Source: Methylococcaceae bacterium (GTDB lineage Bacteria > Pseudomonadota > Gammaproteobacteria > Methylococcales > Methylomonadaceae). From it: DNA of 41,493 nucleotides. The notes under the pieces were generated by a model. It was not told where the DNA came from, did not search any database, and saw only the letters and a list, made by a program, of their open reading frames with translations. The stretch covers positions 1 through 41,493 of the forward strand of contig SXIP01000184.1 of NCBI GenBank assembly GCA_005772825.1, read 5' to 3'. This document shows positions 1 to 6,911 of the stretch, in pieces. Positions within the stretch are counted from its first letter, which is position 1. Each line of letters opens with the position of its first letter. The position numbers were made by a program, and so were the translations under genes.

Positions 1-51
1 AGGTTGAAACGCTGGGGGTTATGGCTTCCGTCAGATTTTGCGACAAGATAA
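1..51 (+). CDS. Possible C-terminal end of group II intron reverse transcriptase/maturase (partial)
   Basis: Frame 1 from the window edge is open for 16 codons (ending WLPSDFATR) and stops with TAA at 49-51, 13 nt before the domain V hairpin. Bacterial group II introns usually place the intron-encoded protein in domain IV, just upstream of domain V, so position and orientation fit. The fragment is too short to show any domain, and the call rests on context alone. It could also be chance open frame within intron RNA. Confidence 0.35.
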   Translation, partial: RLKRWGLWLPSDFATR

Positions 52-140
52 GTCGCTGGGTTCAACCGCCGGATGCGGAAAACCGCATGTCCGGTGGTGT
101 GGGAGAGGTGGCGGGCGCAATCCCGTCACCCCGACCCGAT
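1..140 (+). mobile_element. Group II intron, 3' end (domains V and VI), truncated by window edge
   Basis: Positions 65-98 form a 34-nt hairpin with the build of group II intron domain V: a long GC-rich stem, an AAAA tetraloop at 79-82 and a two-nucleotide bulge (GT, 89-90) on the 3' side. A second hairpin follows (107-115 pairing with about 122-130) in the place of domain VI, and the sequence ends with ACCCGAT at 134-140, which suits an intron 3' end. The first 51 nt may encode the end of the intron's reverse transcriptase. The 3' junction falls about 6 nt from the stop codon of the opposing histidine kinase gene, so the intron sits in the gap at the 3' end of that gene and leaves it intact. 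The subclass cannot be judged without the rest of the intron. Confidence 0.72.
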
Positions 141-145
141 CCGTG

Positions 146-1474
146 CTACTTGGTTATGCGTAATATCGCTTCCGCGCAAAATCCGCCTAATTCATTGGAT
201 CGGCGCAGGTTAAGCTGACCGCCGTAGTGCTCTGCGATTAAGCGCGCGATAGGCAAGCCCAGACCATGTCCATTGACCGTTTCATCCAGGCGTGTGCCGC
301 GTTGCGTTAACGTGACAATATCGGCTTCGGAAACGCCGGGCCCGTCATCCTCGACCAGTAAACGTACCTCGTGATTAACATCCAGTCTTATGATTATTCT
401 GGACTTGGCCCATTTACAGGCATTGTCGAGCAGGTTGCCGGTCAATTCCAGCATGTCTTCCCTGTCGATCAACAACACGCCTTTATCCGGTAAGCTAAAG
501 CTGATCTCCAGGTTTTTATCCCGATACATGCTTTGCAGCACCTTGATCAACGCCGGTATCTCCTGCCTTATGTCAAACTTTATCAGGGATGAACCGGCGC
601 CGGCCATGCGTGCACGTTTAAGCACACGATCCATCATTCTTTGCATGTTGGTGGTTTGTGTTTGCAGGGTATGGCAAATTTCCGGTTGAGACTGTAAAGC
701 GGCTTCGCGCGGCAATTGCTGCAATACCGTCAAGGGGGTTTTCAATGAATGGGCGAGATCGCCCAGCGCATTGCGCGAACGTTGCAGGCGCTGTTCCAAT
801 ACGTTCAGCAACCAATTGACTTCCGCCACCAGGCCGGCAACCTCCTGAGGCACGTCGGTATCCAACTGGCTTATTTCGCCTTTTTCCAGGGCCCTGATCT
901 GATGCTGAATGCGCGCCAGACGATGAAAACCGCTACGCAAGAGAATGACTTGAAAGGCGATCAGCGCCAGCAATAAAAGCACGGCTATCAGCGTATAGCG
1001 ATGCTGAAACAAAGCTATGCGCGCCAAGGTCGGCGAAAGGTCCTCGGCAACGGCAATGGTAATGTCCCGATTTTGTTTGCTGTATCCGTACACCATGATA
1101 ACCAGGGGTTGTTGCAAGGGCCCTGTGACATACAGTTTGCCGTTGGTTCCGGCGGGCAAAGCCTTGACGGCAAAGCTTTGGTCCATCAGGGAGCTGGAGC
1201 GAAGCACCTGCTTATCGCTGATGACCTGATAATAGTCGCCTGAAAACGGCTGAAGGTAAATGGGTTCTATGCGGTTAATATCCAGCGTGATCCGGTTTGC
1301 GGCATCAATGGCGAGTGCAGCCAGAATACTTTGCGCATCGTGCTCAAGGTGCTCGGCCACCGATTCTTCGGCCAGATAGCGGATTGAACTGCTGGTTAAC
1401 CACCATAAGGCGATGAATACGCTGATCAGACTGATAAACAGGCCGACGCCCAAACGCACTTGCAATGACTTCAT
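146..1474 (-). CDS. PhoQ-like sensor histidine kinase
   Basis: Membrane-bound sensor kinase of 442 residues that would phosphorylate the adjacent response regulator. A TM helix lies at about 7-27 and a second at about 160-180, enclosing a periplasmic sensor region of some 130 residues. A HAMP-like linker (about 181-230) leads to the H-box with the phospho-accepting His at about 242 (GDLAHSLKTPL). The ATPase domain shows the N-box (LTGNLLDNACKWA, ~344-356), G1 (VEDDGPGV, ~374-381) and G2 (NGHGLGLPIA, ~401-410). The ATG overlaps the regulator's stop codon (ATGA), so the pair is translationally coupled. The periplasmic domain carries few acidic clusters, so the PhoQ resemblance is in architecture and does not prove divalent-cation sensing; QseC-like is an alternative. 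The gene ends next to a group II intron 3' end. Confidence 0.93.
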   Translation of the reverse strand: MKSLQVRLGVGLFISLISVFIALWWLTSSSIRYLAEESVAEHLEHDAQSILAALAIDAANRITLDINRIEPIYLQPFSGDYYQVISDKQVLRSSSLMDQSFAVKALPAGTNGKLYVTGPLQQPLVIMVYGYSKQNRDITIAVAEDLSPTLARIALFQHRYTLIAVLLLLALIAFQVILLRSGFHRLARIQHQIRALEKGEISQLDTDVPQEVAGLVAEVNWLLNVLEQRLQRSRNALGDLAHSLKTPLTVLQQLPREAALQSQPEICHTLQTQTTNMQRMMDRVLKRARMAGAGSSLIKFDIRQEIPALIKVLQSMYRDKNLEISFSLPDKGVLLIDREDMLELTGNLLDNACKWAKSRIIIRLDVNHEVRLLVEDDGPGVSEADIVTLTQRGTRLDETVNGHGLGLPIARLIAEHYGGQLNLRRSNELGGFCAEAILRITK

Positions 1475-2139
1475 TCGACCCGTTCCTTAAAGACATAACC
1501 CTGGCCGCGATGGGTTTCAATGCGCTGCTTGCCCAGTTTACGGCGCAAATGATTGACGTAGACTTCAATCACATTACTGTCTTTGTCCGAGTCAAAATCA
1601 TAGACCTGCGCGGTTAATGTCGATTTGCTCAACACTTGGCCGGGGTGCAGCAGAAAAAAACGTAGTAATTTGTATTCGATGCCGGTCAGTTCATGGATTT
1701 CACCGGTCTCGGTGGTCACTTGCTGACGACTTTCATCCAATGTCAAACCGCCAACCTGCAAACTGCCGCCGGGCTGTTGATGGATGCGATGCAGCAAGGC
1801 GTTAACTCGAGCCAACAGCTCTTCGATATGAAAAGGCTTGCCCAGATAGTCATCCGCTCCTGCTTTAAAGCCGTCCACTTTTTCATACCAAGCGTCGCGC
1901 GCGGTCAGTATCAATACCGGCAAGGTATTTTGCTTAGCCCGCCAGTTTGTCAATACGTCGATGCCGTTACGTTTCGGCAAGCCCAGATCCAGTATTGCCA
2001 ATTCATAAATACCCTCATTGCCCAGATACTCGCCTTCAATACCATCACCGGCGACATCGACGGAAAATCCCGCTTTCTCCAGGTCCTTTTTTAAGATACG
2101 AACTAAATCTTCGTCATCTTCAATCAACAGCAGGCGCAT
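1471..2139 (-). CDS. PhoP-like OmpR-family response regulator
   Basis: Response regulator of 222 residues and usual OmpR-family length. The receiver domain shows the acidic pair E8-D9-D10, the phospho-accepting Asp51 (LAILDLGLPKRNG), a Thr in LILTARD and the conserved Lys in LGKPF (about 101). The C-terminal half is a winged-helix DNA-binding domain (LTGIEYKLLRFFLLHPGQ, then SNVIEVYVNHLRRKLG). It overlaps the kinase gene by 4 nt, so the two form one operon. Only about 50 nt separate its start from a MITE-like element (2189-2399), so promoter elements must lie in that short stretch or in the element. Tandem 11-bp repeats before two nearby operons are candidate target sites. Confidence 0.94.
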   Translation of the reverse strand: MRLLLIEDDEDLVRILKKDLEKAGFSVDVAGDGIEGEYLGNEGIYELAILDLGLPKRNGIDVLTNWRAKQNTLPVLILTARDAWYEKVDGFKAGADDYLGKPFHIEELLARVNALLHRIHQQPGGSLQVGGLTLDESRQQVTTETGEIHELTGIEYKLLRFFLLHPGQVLSKSTLTAQVYDFDSDKDSNVIEVYVNHLRRKLGKQRIETHRGQGYVFKERVE

Positions 2140-2188
2140 GGGTTCTATCCTTATTACGGGTTAATTAGGTGGCTATTTTACTCAGTTC

Positions 2189-2399
2189 GTTCCCAAACGG
2201 TGCTCTCATCGTTATACACAAGTCTGTTCAAGACTTGAATGTAGGCCGGAATAAGCACGCCCGGCGGTAGCAAGGGCGTGTGTTTCCGGCATCACGGAGC
2301 TCCGAAGTGCCGGAAACGCCTGTCCTGCGCTCATGCGCGGACAGACTTATTCCGGCCTACGTCGAGTTGTGTATAACAATGAGAGCTGAGCTTGGGAAC
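2189..2399. repeat. MITE-like element with long imperfect terminal inverted repeats
   Basis: The left arm 2189-2221 (starts GTTCCCAA, ends GTTATACACAA) is matched in reverse complement by 2367-2399. Further in, 2241-2255 (GTAGGCCGGAATAAG) is a perfect inverted match to 2346-2360, and a third hairpin occupies the centre (2282-2316, GTTTCCGGCA paired with TGCCGGAAAC). The whole 211 bp could fold into one long cruciform or RNA hairpin. No reading frame of note is present. It lies directly upstream of the PhoP-like gene and may supply or disturb its promoter. Confidence 0.75.
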
Positions 2400-2529
2400 C
2401 AGCGATAGGGGCTGAGTAGTTACCAAAACTTAATCTTATATTCAATATTCATAGCTGATCAACCCGTTCCCAAGCTCCGGCTTCGAGCATCAAAGCAAGC
2501 TATTTTTGCAAGGCGTCGAAAAATTGCAC

Positions 2530-2570
2530 AAAAAAAATCACCCGACCAAGTATAAGCATGATCGGGTGAT
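2530..2570 (-). terminator. Rho-independent terminator of the Asp-rich repeat protein gene
   Basis: The inverted repeat ATCACCCGA / TCGGGTGAT (2538-2546 and 2562-2570) is followed, read on the minus strand, by a run of eight T (A-tract at 2530-2537). It lies about 44 nt past the stop codon of the minus-strand gene at 2614-3909. Confidence 0.88.
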
Positions 2571-2613
2571 AACAGCCACACATTTATAACGGGTAAATAT
2601 TGCTCGCTAGCCG

Positions 2614-3909
2614 TTAATCATCGGTTTCGTTTTCATCATCGACACCGTCATTATCTTCATCGCTGTCGTCATTGTCATCAATGCCGTCGTCATCAGCATC
2701 AGTGTCATTGTCGTCACCGACACCGTCATTGTCGCTGTCAGAATCACTGTTATCAGTAACGCCGTCATTGTCATCATCGCTGTCATTGTCGTCGGTCACG
2801 CCGTCATTATCACTGTCATTAGGCGTGTTTTCATCCTTGTTGTCAGGCAGACCGTCGTTATCATCGTCAGTATCATTGCTGTCGCTGACACCGTCATTGT
2901 CATCATTCAGGTCGTTTGTATCGGCAACACCGTCATTGTCATCATCGGTGTCATTGACATCTGCAACGCCGTCATTGTCGTCATCGGTGTCACTGGCGTC
3001 TAAAATGCCGTCTTCGTCATCGTCGTTTTCGTCGAGATCGCTACTATCGGGAATGCCGTCATCATCGTCATCACCATCTAATGTATCGGGTGTGCCGTCA
3101 TTGTCGTCATCCAGGTCGGCATCATCGACTATGCCGTCGTTATCGTCATCATTGCCCGCTTCGTCGTTCCTGTCCGCAACACCGTCATTATCATCGTCCT
3201 TGTCGCTTTGATCAACAACGCCGTCATTATCGTCATCGGTGTCGGTTGCGTCAGGAATACCGTCGTTGTAGTCATCCCTGTCATTAACATCAGGAACGCC
3301 GTCATTATCGTCATCCTTGTCATTTTTGTCCGCAATACCGTCGTTGTCATCATCGCTACCATCCAGCTTCTCGGTGACATCGGACAAACCGTCGTTGTCA
3401 TCGTCGGTATCCACGTTATTAGGGATGCCGTCATTGTCTAAATCACCGTCTCTGGCATCCGGGATACCGTCATTATCGTCATCGGTATCAGTGTGATCGA
3501 CCAAATCGGGCGTGCCGTCATTATCATCGTCGGTATCGCTGACATCAGGAATACCGTCATTATCATCATCGGTGTCGGTTTGATCAGGTATACCGTCATT
3601 GTCGGCGTCATCGTCGCGTTGATCCTTACTGTCGGGCACACCGTCATTATCGTCATCGGTGTCGCTTGTATCCGGAGTGCCGTCGTTGTCGTCATCGGTA
3701 TCGTTTTTATCCAGGACACCGTCATTGTCGTCATCGACATCCTTTGCGTTCGGGATAGTGTCGTTGTCGCTGTCTTTATCGACATTGTTGCTTGCCGCAA
3801 ACGCCTGACTGCTTAAACCGGGCAGCCATGAAACCGTTGGCGCGACGGTTGGTGCTGCCAGCAACGCAATGGCGGCGGCCAGTGTTAATAGTTTGGGATG
3901 ATTCATCAT
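2614..3909 (-). CDS. Secreted Asp-rich protein of thrombospondin type 3-like calcium-binding repeats
   Basis: Protein of 431 residues with an N-terminal signal peptide (hydrophobic stretch about 8-35, likely cleavage after AFA at about 39). From residue 42 to the end it consists of about 29 tandem copies of a 12-14-residue unit of the type DTDDDNDGxPDxxD. Such DxDxDG units bind calcium in thrombospondin type 3 repeats. The protein is therefore expected to be extracellular or periplasmic, extremely acidic, and folded only with calcium. No anchor, OmpA or autotransporter domain follows the repeats, which run almost to the C-terminus (ENETDD), so this is a bare repeat protein. A GAGGA ribosome-binding site precedes the ATG. 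Paralogous repeats usually sit in larger adhesins; a stand-alone version could be a calcium buffer, a surface-layer component or an ice-binding-like matrix protein. Confidence 0.85.
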   Translation of the reverse strand: MMNHPKLLTLAAAIALLAAPTVAPTVSWLPGLSSQAFAASNNVDKDSDNDTIPNAKDVDDDNDGVLDKNDTDDDNDGTPDTSDTDDDNDGVPDSKDQRDDDADNDGIPDQTDTDDDNDGIPDVSDTDDDNDGTPDLVDHTDTDDDNDGIPDARDGDLDNDGIPNNVDTDDDNDGLSDVTEKLDGSDDDNDGIADKNDKDDDNDGVPDVNDRDDYNDGIPDATDTDDDNDGVVDQSDKDDDNDGVADRNDEAGNDDDNDGIVDDADLDDDNDGTPDTLDGDDDDDGIPDSSDLDENDDDEDGILDASDTDDDNDGVADVNDTDDDNDGVADTNDLNDDNDGVSDSNDTDDDNDGLPDNKDENTPNDSDNDGVTDDNDSDDDNDGVTDNSDSDSDNDGVGDDNDTDADDDGIDDNDDSDEDNDGVDDENETDD

Positions 3910-4149
3910 TAATTCCTCATGTAGGGTAATTGCCGAGAGAGGCAGATTTTTGTTGTAGGCAAAATAGTGCTGGATATTGCATCCAAGGCAGGAATTTCAG
4001 TGTTGCCAAACCGAATCCCCATTCTGTGCTATTTATTAAATAAAGATCATCTTTTCCGATTAGTTATACGTTTAACGTATTCTAATTTTCTTACTGTTGT
4101 GAATTACATTAAAAGACCGAAAGGTTCAATCGATCGAAACATTGTTAAC

Positions 4150-6579
4150 CTAATTGATTTCAATTTTACTGGTCAGCACGGTATTAGTGGCTTTATCGCG
4201 CAATCCTTTCCACTGTACTTTAGTCATATTCAGCTTGATTAATCTGGCATTAAAGACACTGATTTTTCCGGCCTTCGTGTTTTGTCCAAACACCGTTGCC
4301 GAATTCCAGATTAATTTCTTGCTTCCCACCATCACATAATCACTACCCACAGCCGATATTTTGCCGCTGCTCTCATCTTTAATAGTGTAATTTCCTGTTG
4401 ACGGAGGAACGACTACCGGCGCGGCATCAATCGTAATCGAGCCGTTAAATTGTTGAGCGGTGCCCAGTGAATCAGTCGCTGTTAATGTAAACGAATAGGT
4501 TCCCGCTGTTGTCGGTGTGCCGCTGATCGTATTACCCACCGTTAAACGCAAGCCGGTCGGCAACGCCCCTGCCGTCACTGAGTAAGCAAAAGCGCCATAG
4601 CCGCCGACAGCGTTAATTGACGCCGAGTAAGCGGTGTTCACTACGCCCTTGGGTAAAACGGGGGCAAAGGTGATCGCATTATCATTGATGGCTAGACTTA
4701 ATGTTTTTGTCGCCGTTAATTGCGTAACCGTGTCGGTTACCGTAACGTCAATGTTGAACGGGGTGTTGGCCGCGCTAATAACAGTGGCTGTTCCTTCGAT
4801 CGCGTTAGTCGCATTATTAAACGTCAATCCGGCTGGAAGCACGCTGCTTATAGCGATAGTGTAAGCATGGTTATTCGGTGTAGTCGCGGTAATCGGCAAA
4901 TTAACCGCAGCGCCTACAAAAATATCCGGCAGGACATTGGTGGTTATGGTGGGCGGAACAAGCGGAGCAGCAATTTTTAAGGTTAGGATCTTGGACGCCG
5001 ATTTACCGTTGTTGTCTGTGACAGTAAAGCTGGGCGTGCTGGTTCCGGCAGTACCGGCAGCAGGAATGCCTGACAAAATACCGGCAGCGCTTAATGTCAA
5101 ACCATTCGGTAATACAGATGCAGGGGTGACCGACCAGGTGTAGGGCGCAGCGCCTGAAGTGGCCGTTAAGGTCGTGTAGTAATCGGCCAGTTCAACGCCG
5201 TCCGCCAGTGCATTACTGGTAATCGCCGGTGCATTAAGCACATGCTGACCATTCTCATCTAAAATCTCGATGCTATAGGTTTTAGTGGCTCGGGTGTTAT
5301 CGGCATCGGTAGAAGTTACGGTAAAGGTAAATAATCCCGCTTCTGTCGGCGCGCCGGTAAGAATACCAGTGACCGGGTCGAGACTTAATCCTTGCGGAAA
5401 GGCGCCCGAGACAGCGACGTCATAAGGCGTATTACCGCCAAATACCAGCTTACGCGCAACATAGTCTTGATTAATCTGCCCATCTTCAACATGATCAATT
5501 AAACCCAATGCAGCGGCGGCTTCGAAGCCAACCATATTGGCGCCGGTATAATCACCGACAACGGTTTCCAGACTGCAATCTATATATTGAGTAACGCCAT
5601 TGGCGTCAGTGACGGCCGTGAAACCATCCGGCCTGGACGATTTTTTTCCATGCAAGCCGTCCGGCCCGACCTCATCACACATCGCTTCGTGCGTTTCACC
5701 GTCAATGGTAGCGGCGCTTCCTGCGTATTTATAAAATTCATAACGACGCGTGATATTGTCACCGTCATTAACCTGCTCTGCTGCACCGTTATGGGCGACT
5801 TTATTCTGATTATTACCTTTCTGTAATAAATAAAATTCGGCTTCTACCTGTTGCTCCTCTCCATTTGCCCAGTCCGGCCCGGGGACACCATCCTTATCTC
5901 CACCGATTAACTGCTCTAATACAACATGATTCGCTTTATGCGCTTGGGTTTTAATGACCTTGACAAAAGAAGGCGTACCAAATTTGTAGACAACGAGGGG
6001 AGCGACTTTAGGAACGACAACCGGAGCCGGCATAACCGCCACCACTTGAGCGGGTTGTTGTGGCGCAGGCGGGGTATAAACCCAATTCGGTGTGGCGATC
6101 ACGGTGGAATTAGGCGCTCTAACCAGCGTACCCGGATGAACCGGGTCATTGATAAGCCAGGAATAGGTCATTGATGACGCGACAGGATAGGAGCTTGCGG
6201 CAAAATGTTCACAGCCTTCATTAACGGCCGGATTGGTGCATTGGTGGCCTTGCGTTGCCGGCAGGCCGTTGACTGGGAATGTCGTAAAAGCCGACCAATG
6301 ACCGGTAGCCGCGTCGTATTTTGCCTGATAGCGTATAAACACTTTGGGATGACCCGGCGTACTGTTATCTTCCGTAATGGTTGGGTGTCCGTAATGGTTC
6401 CAATCATAGGTGCCGCCAATTTGCGTACTGGTGACATCGTCCAATTCGATTTCAAAGCCGTGCGCTTCAACGCCGGTGTCGTTTACGGCATCAAAATTAC
6501 CTAAACCGCCATAGATGGTGGTTGAATGCACTGTGGTGCTTAATGAAAACAAACCGGTTAACAGGAGTATTTTTTTCAT
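4150..6579 (-). CDS. Secreted protein with He_PIG/Ig-like repeats
   Basis: Protein of 809 residues with a clear signal peptide (MKKILLLTGLFSLSTTVHS). An N-terminal region (about 20-160) has no family I recognise; it is rich in Trp/His and contains Cys in QCTNPAVNEGCEHF. A proline/valine-rich linker follows (about 165-200). From about residue 400 to 720 there are at least four Ig-like repeats of the He_PIG type, with signatures such as FPQGLSLDPVTGILTGAPTEAG and LPTGLRLTVGNTISGTPTTAG. The last 80 residues form a separate basic domain. Such proteins usually act in adhesion or carbohydrate binding at the cell surface. A tandem operator and -10 box 160-200 nt upstream suggest control shared with the cytochrome/ATPase operon. 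Confidence 0.8.
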   Translation of the reverse strand: MKKILLLTGLFSLSTTVHSTTIYGGLGNFDAVNDTGVEAHGFEIELDDVTSTQIGGTYDWNHYGHPTITEDNSTPGHPKVFIRYQAKYDAATGHWSAFTTFPVNGLPATQGHQCTNPAVNEGCEHFAASSYPVASSMTYSWLINDPVHPGTLVRAPNSTVIATPNWVYTPPAPQQPAQVVAVMPAPVVVPKVAPLVVYKFGTPSFVKVIKTQAHKANHVVLEQLIGGDKDGVPGPDWANGEEQQVEAEFYLLQKGNNQNKVAHNGAAEQVNDGDNITRRYEFYKYAGSAATIDGETHEAMCDEVGPDGLHGKKSSRPDGFTAVTDANGVTQYIDCSLETVVGDYTGANMVGFEAAAALGLIDHVEDGQINQDYVARKLVFGGNTPYDVAVSGAFPQGLSLDPVTGILTGAPTEAGLFTFTVTSTDADNTRATKTYSIEILDENGQHVLNAPAITSNALADGVELADYYTTLTATSGAAPYTWSVTPASVLPNGLTLSAAGILSGIPAAGTAGTSTPSFTVTDNNGKSASKILTLKIAAPLVPPTITTNVLPDIFVGAAVNLPITATTPNNHAYTIAISSVLPAGLTFNNATNAIEGTATVISAANTPFNIDVTVTDTVTQLTATKTLSLAINDNAITFAPVLPKGVVNTAYSASINAVGGYGAFAYSVTAGALPTGLRLTVGNTISGTPTTAGTYSFTLTATDSLGTAQQFNGSITIDAAPVVVPPSTGNYTIKDESSGKISAVGSDYVMVGSKKLIWNSATVFGQNTKAGKISVFNARLIKLNMTKVQWKGLRDKATNTVLTSKIEIN

Positions 6580-6911
6580 GATTTCGCCTTATTTCTTGAA
6601 CTAGGTGCGGAGATTTAAAGTTTTTGCTAAAGAGGCTTTAGCTTAGGAACGTAAAACATCACCGTTGCGCATCTTGTTCAGTAACAGCGAAAGCACAAGG
6701 CTCAAGGCGCTTCATAAGACGTACAGGTAATGATCTGATCAGAGGGTGGCATCAAAATATCAACCGAACCTGAAACGAAACTGAAAATTTTTGAGCCGAA
6801 CCTGGAGAAATGCCTGAGTATTTATTGGCGGTAACTCATTTCCAAACAAGGCCTGCCTGGAAACAAATTCAGGAGGTTGAGCTTTGAAATTAGCGGGAAA
6901 ACGGCAAGTTA
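6580..6911. other. Intergenic stretch of about 330 bp
   Basis: The gap separates the minus-strand metal ATPase (stop near 6912) from the minus-strand He_PIG gene (start 6579). Apart from the tandem operator at 6739-6786 (with a third partial unit at 6797-6807) I see no gene, no convincing terminator for the ATPase and no RNA gene here. Confidence 0.5.
6739..6786 (-). promoter_or_regulatory. Tandem 11-bp operator with -10 box upstream of the He_PIG gene
   Basis: Read on the minus strand, two adjacent 11-mers TTTCAGTTTCG and TTTCAGGTTCG (6776-6786 and 6765-6775) are followed after 3 nt by GATATT, a fair -10 hexamer. A weaker third unit lies further upstream (6797-6807). The arrangement equals that at 9502-9523 and is what OmpR-family activators bind. 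Confidence 0.55.

Noticed and set aside
2614-3800. Regularly spaced DNA repeats that could be mistaken for a CRISPR array
   Set aside because: The repeats are contiguous, vary continuously and encode a calcium-repeat protein; there are no unique spacers and no cas genes.
2672-3816. Long open frames on both strands antisense or shifted to the Asp-rich repeat gene
   Set aside because: They mirror the 39-nt coding repeat and encode Ser/Leu, Val/Ile or Met/Thr low-complexity strings with no start signals; only the minus-strand Asp-rich frame has a signal peptide and ribosome-binding site.
3967-4242. 91-codon plus-strand open frame between the two secreted-protein genes
   Set aside because: It overlaps the 3' end of the He_PIG gene, lacks a ribosome-binding site, and has no recognisable features.
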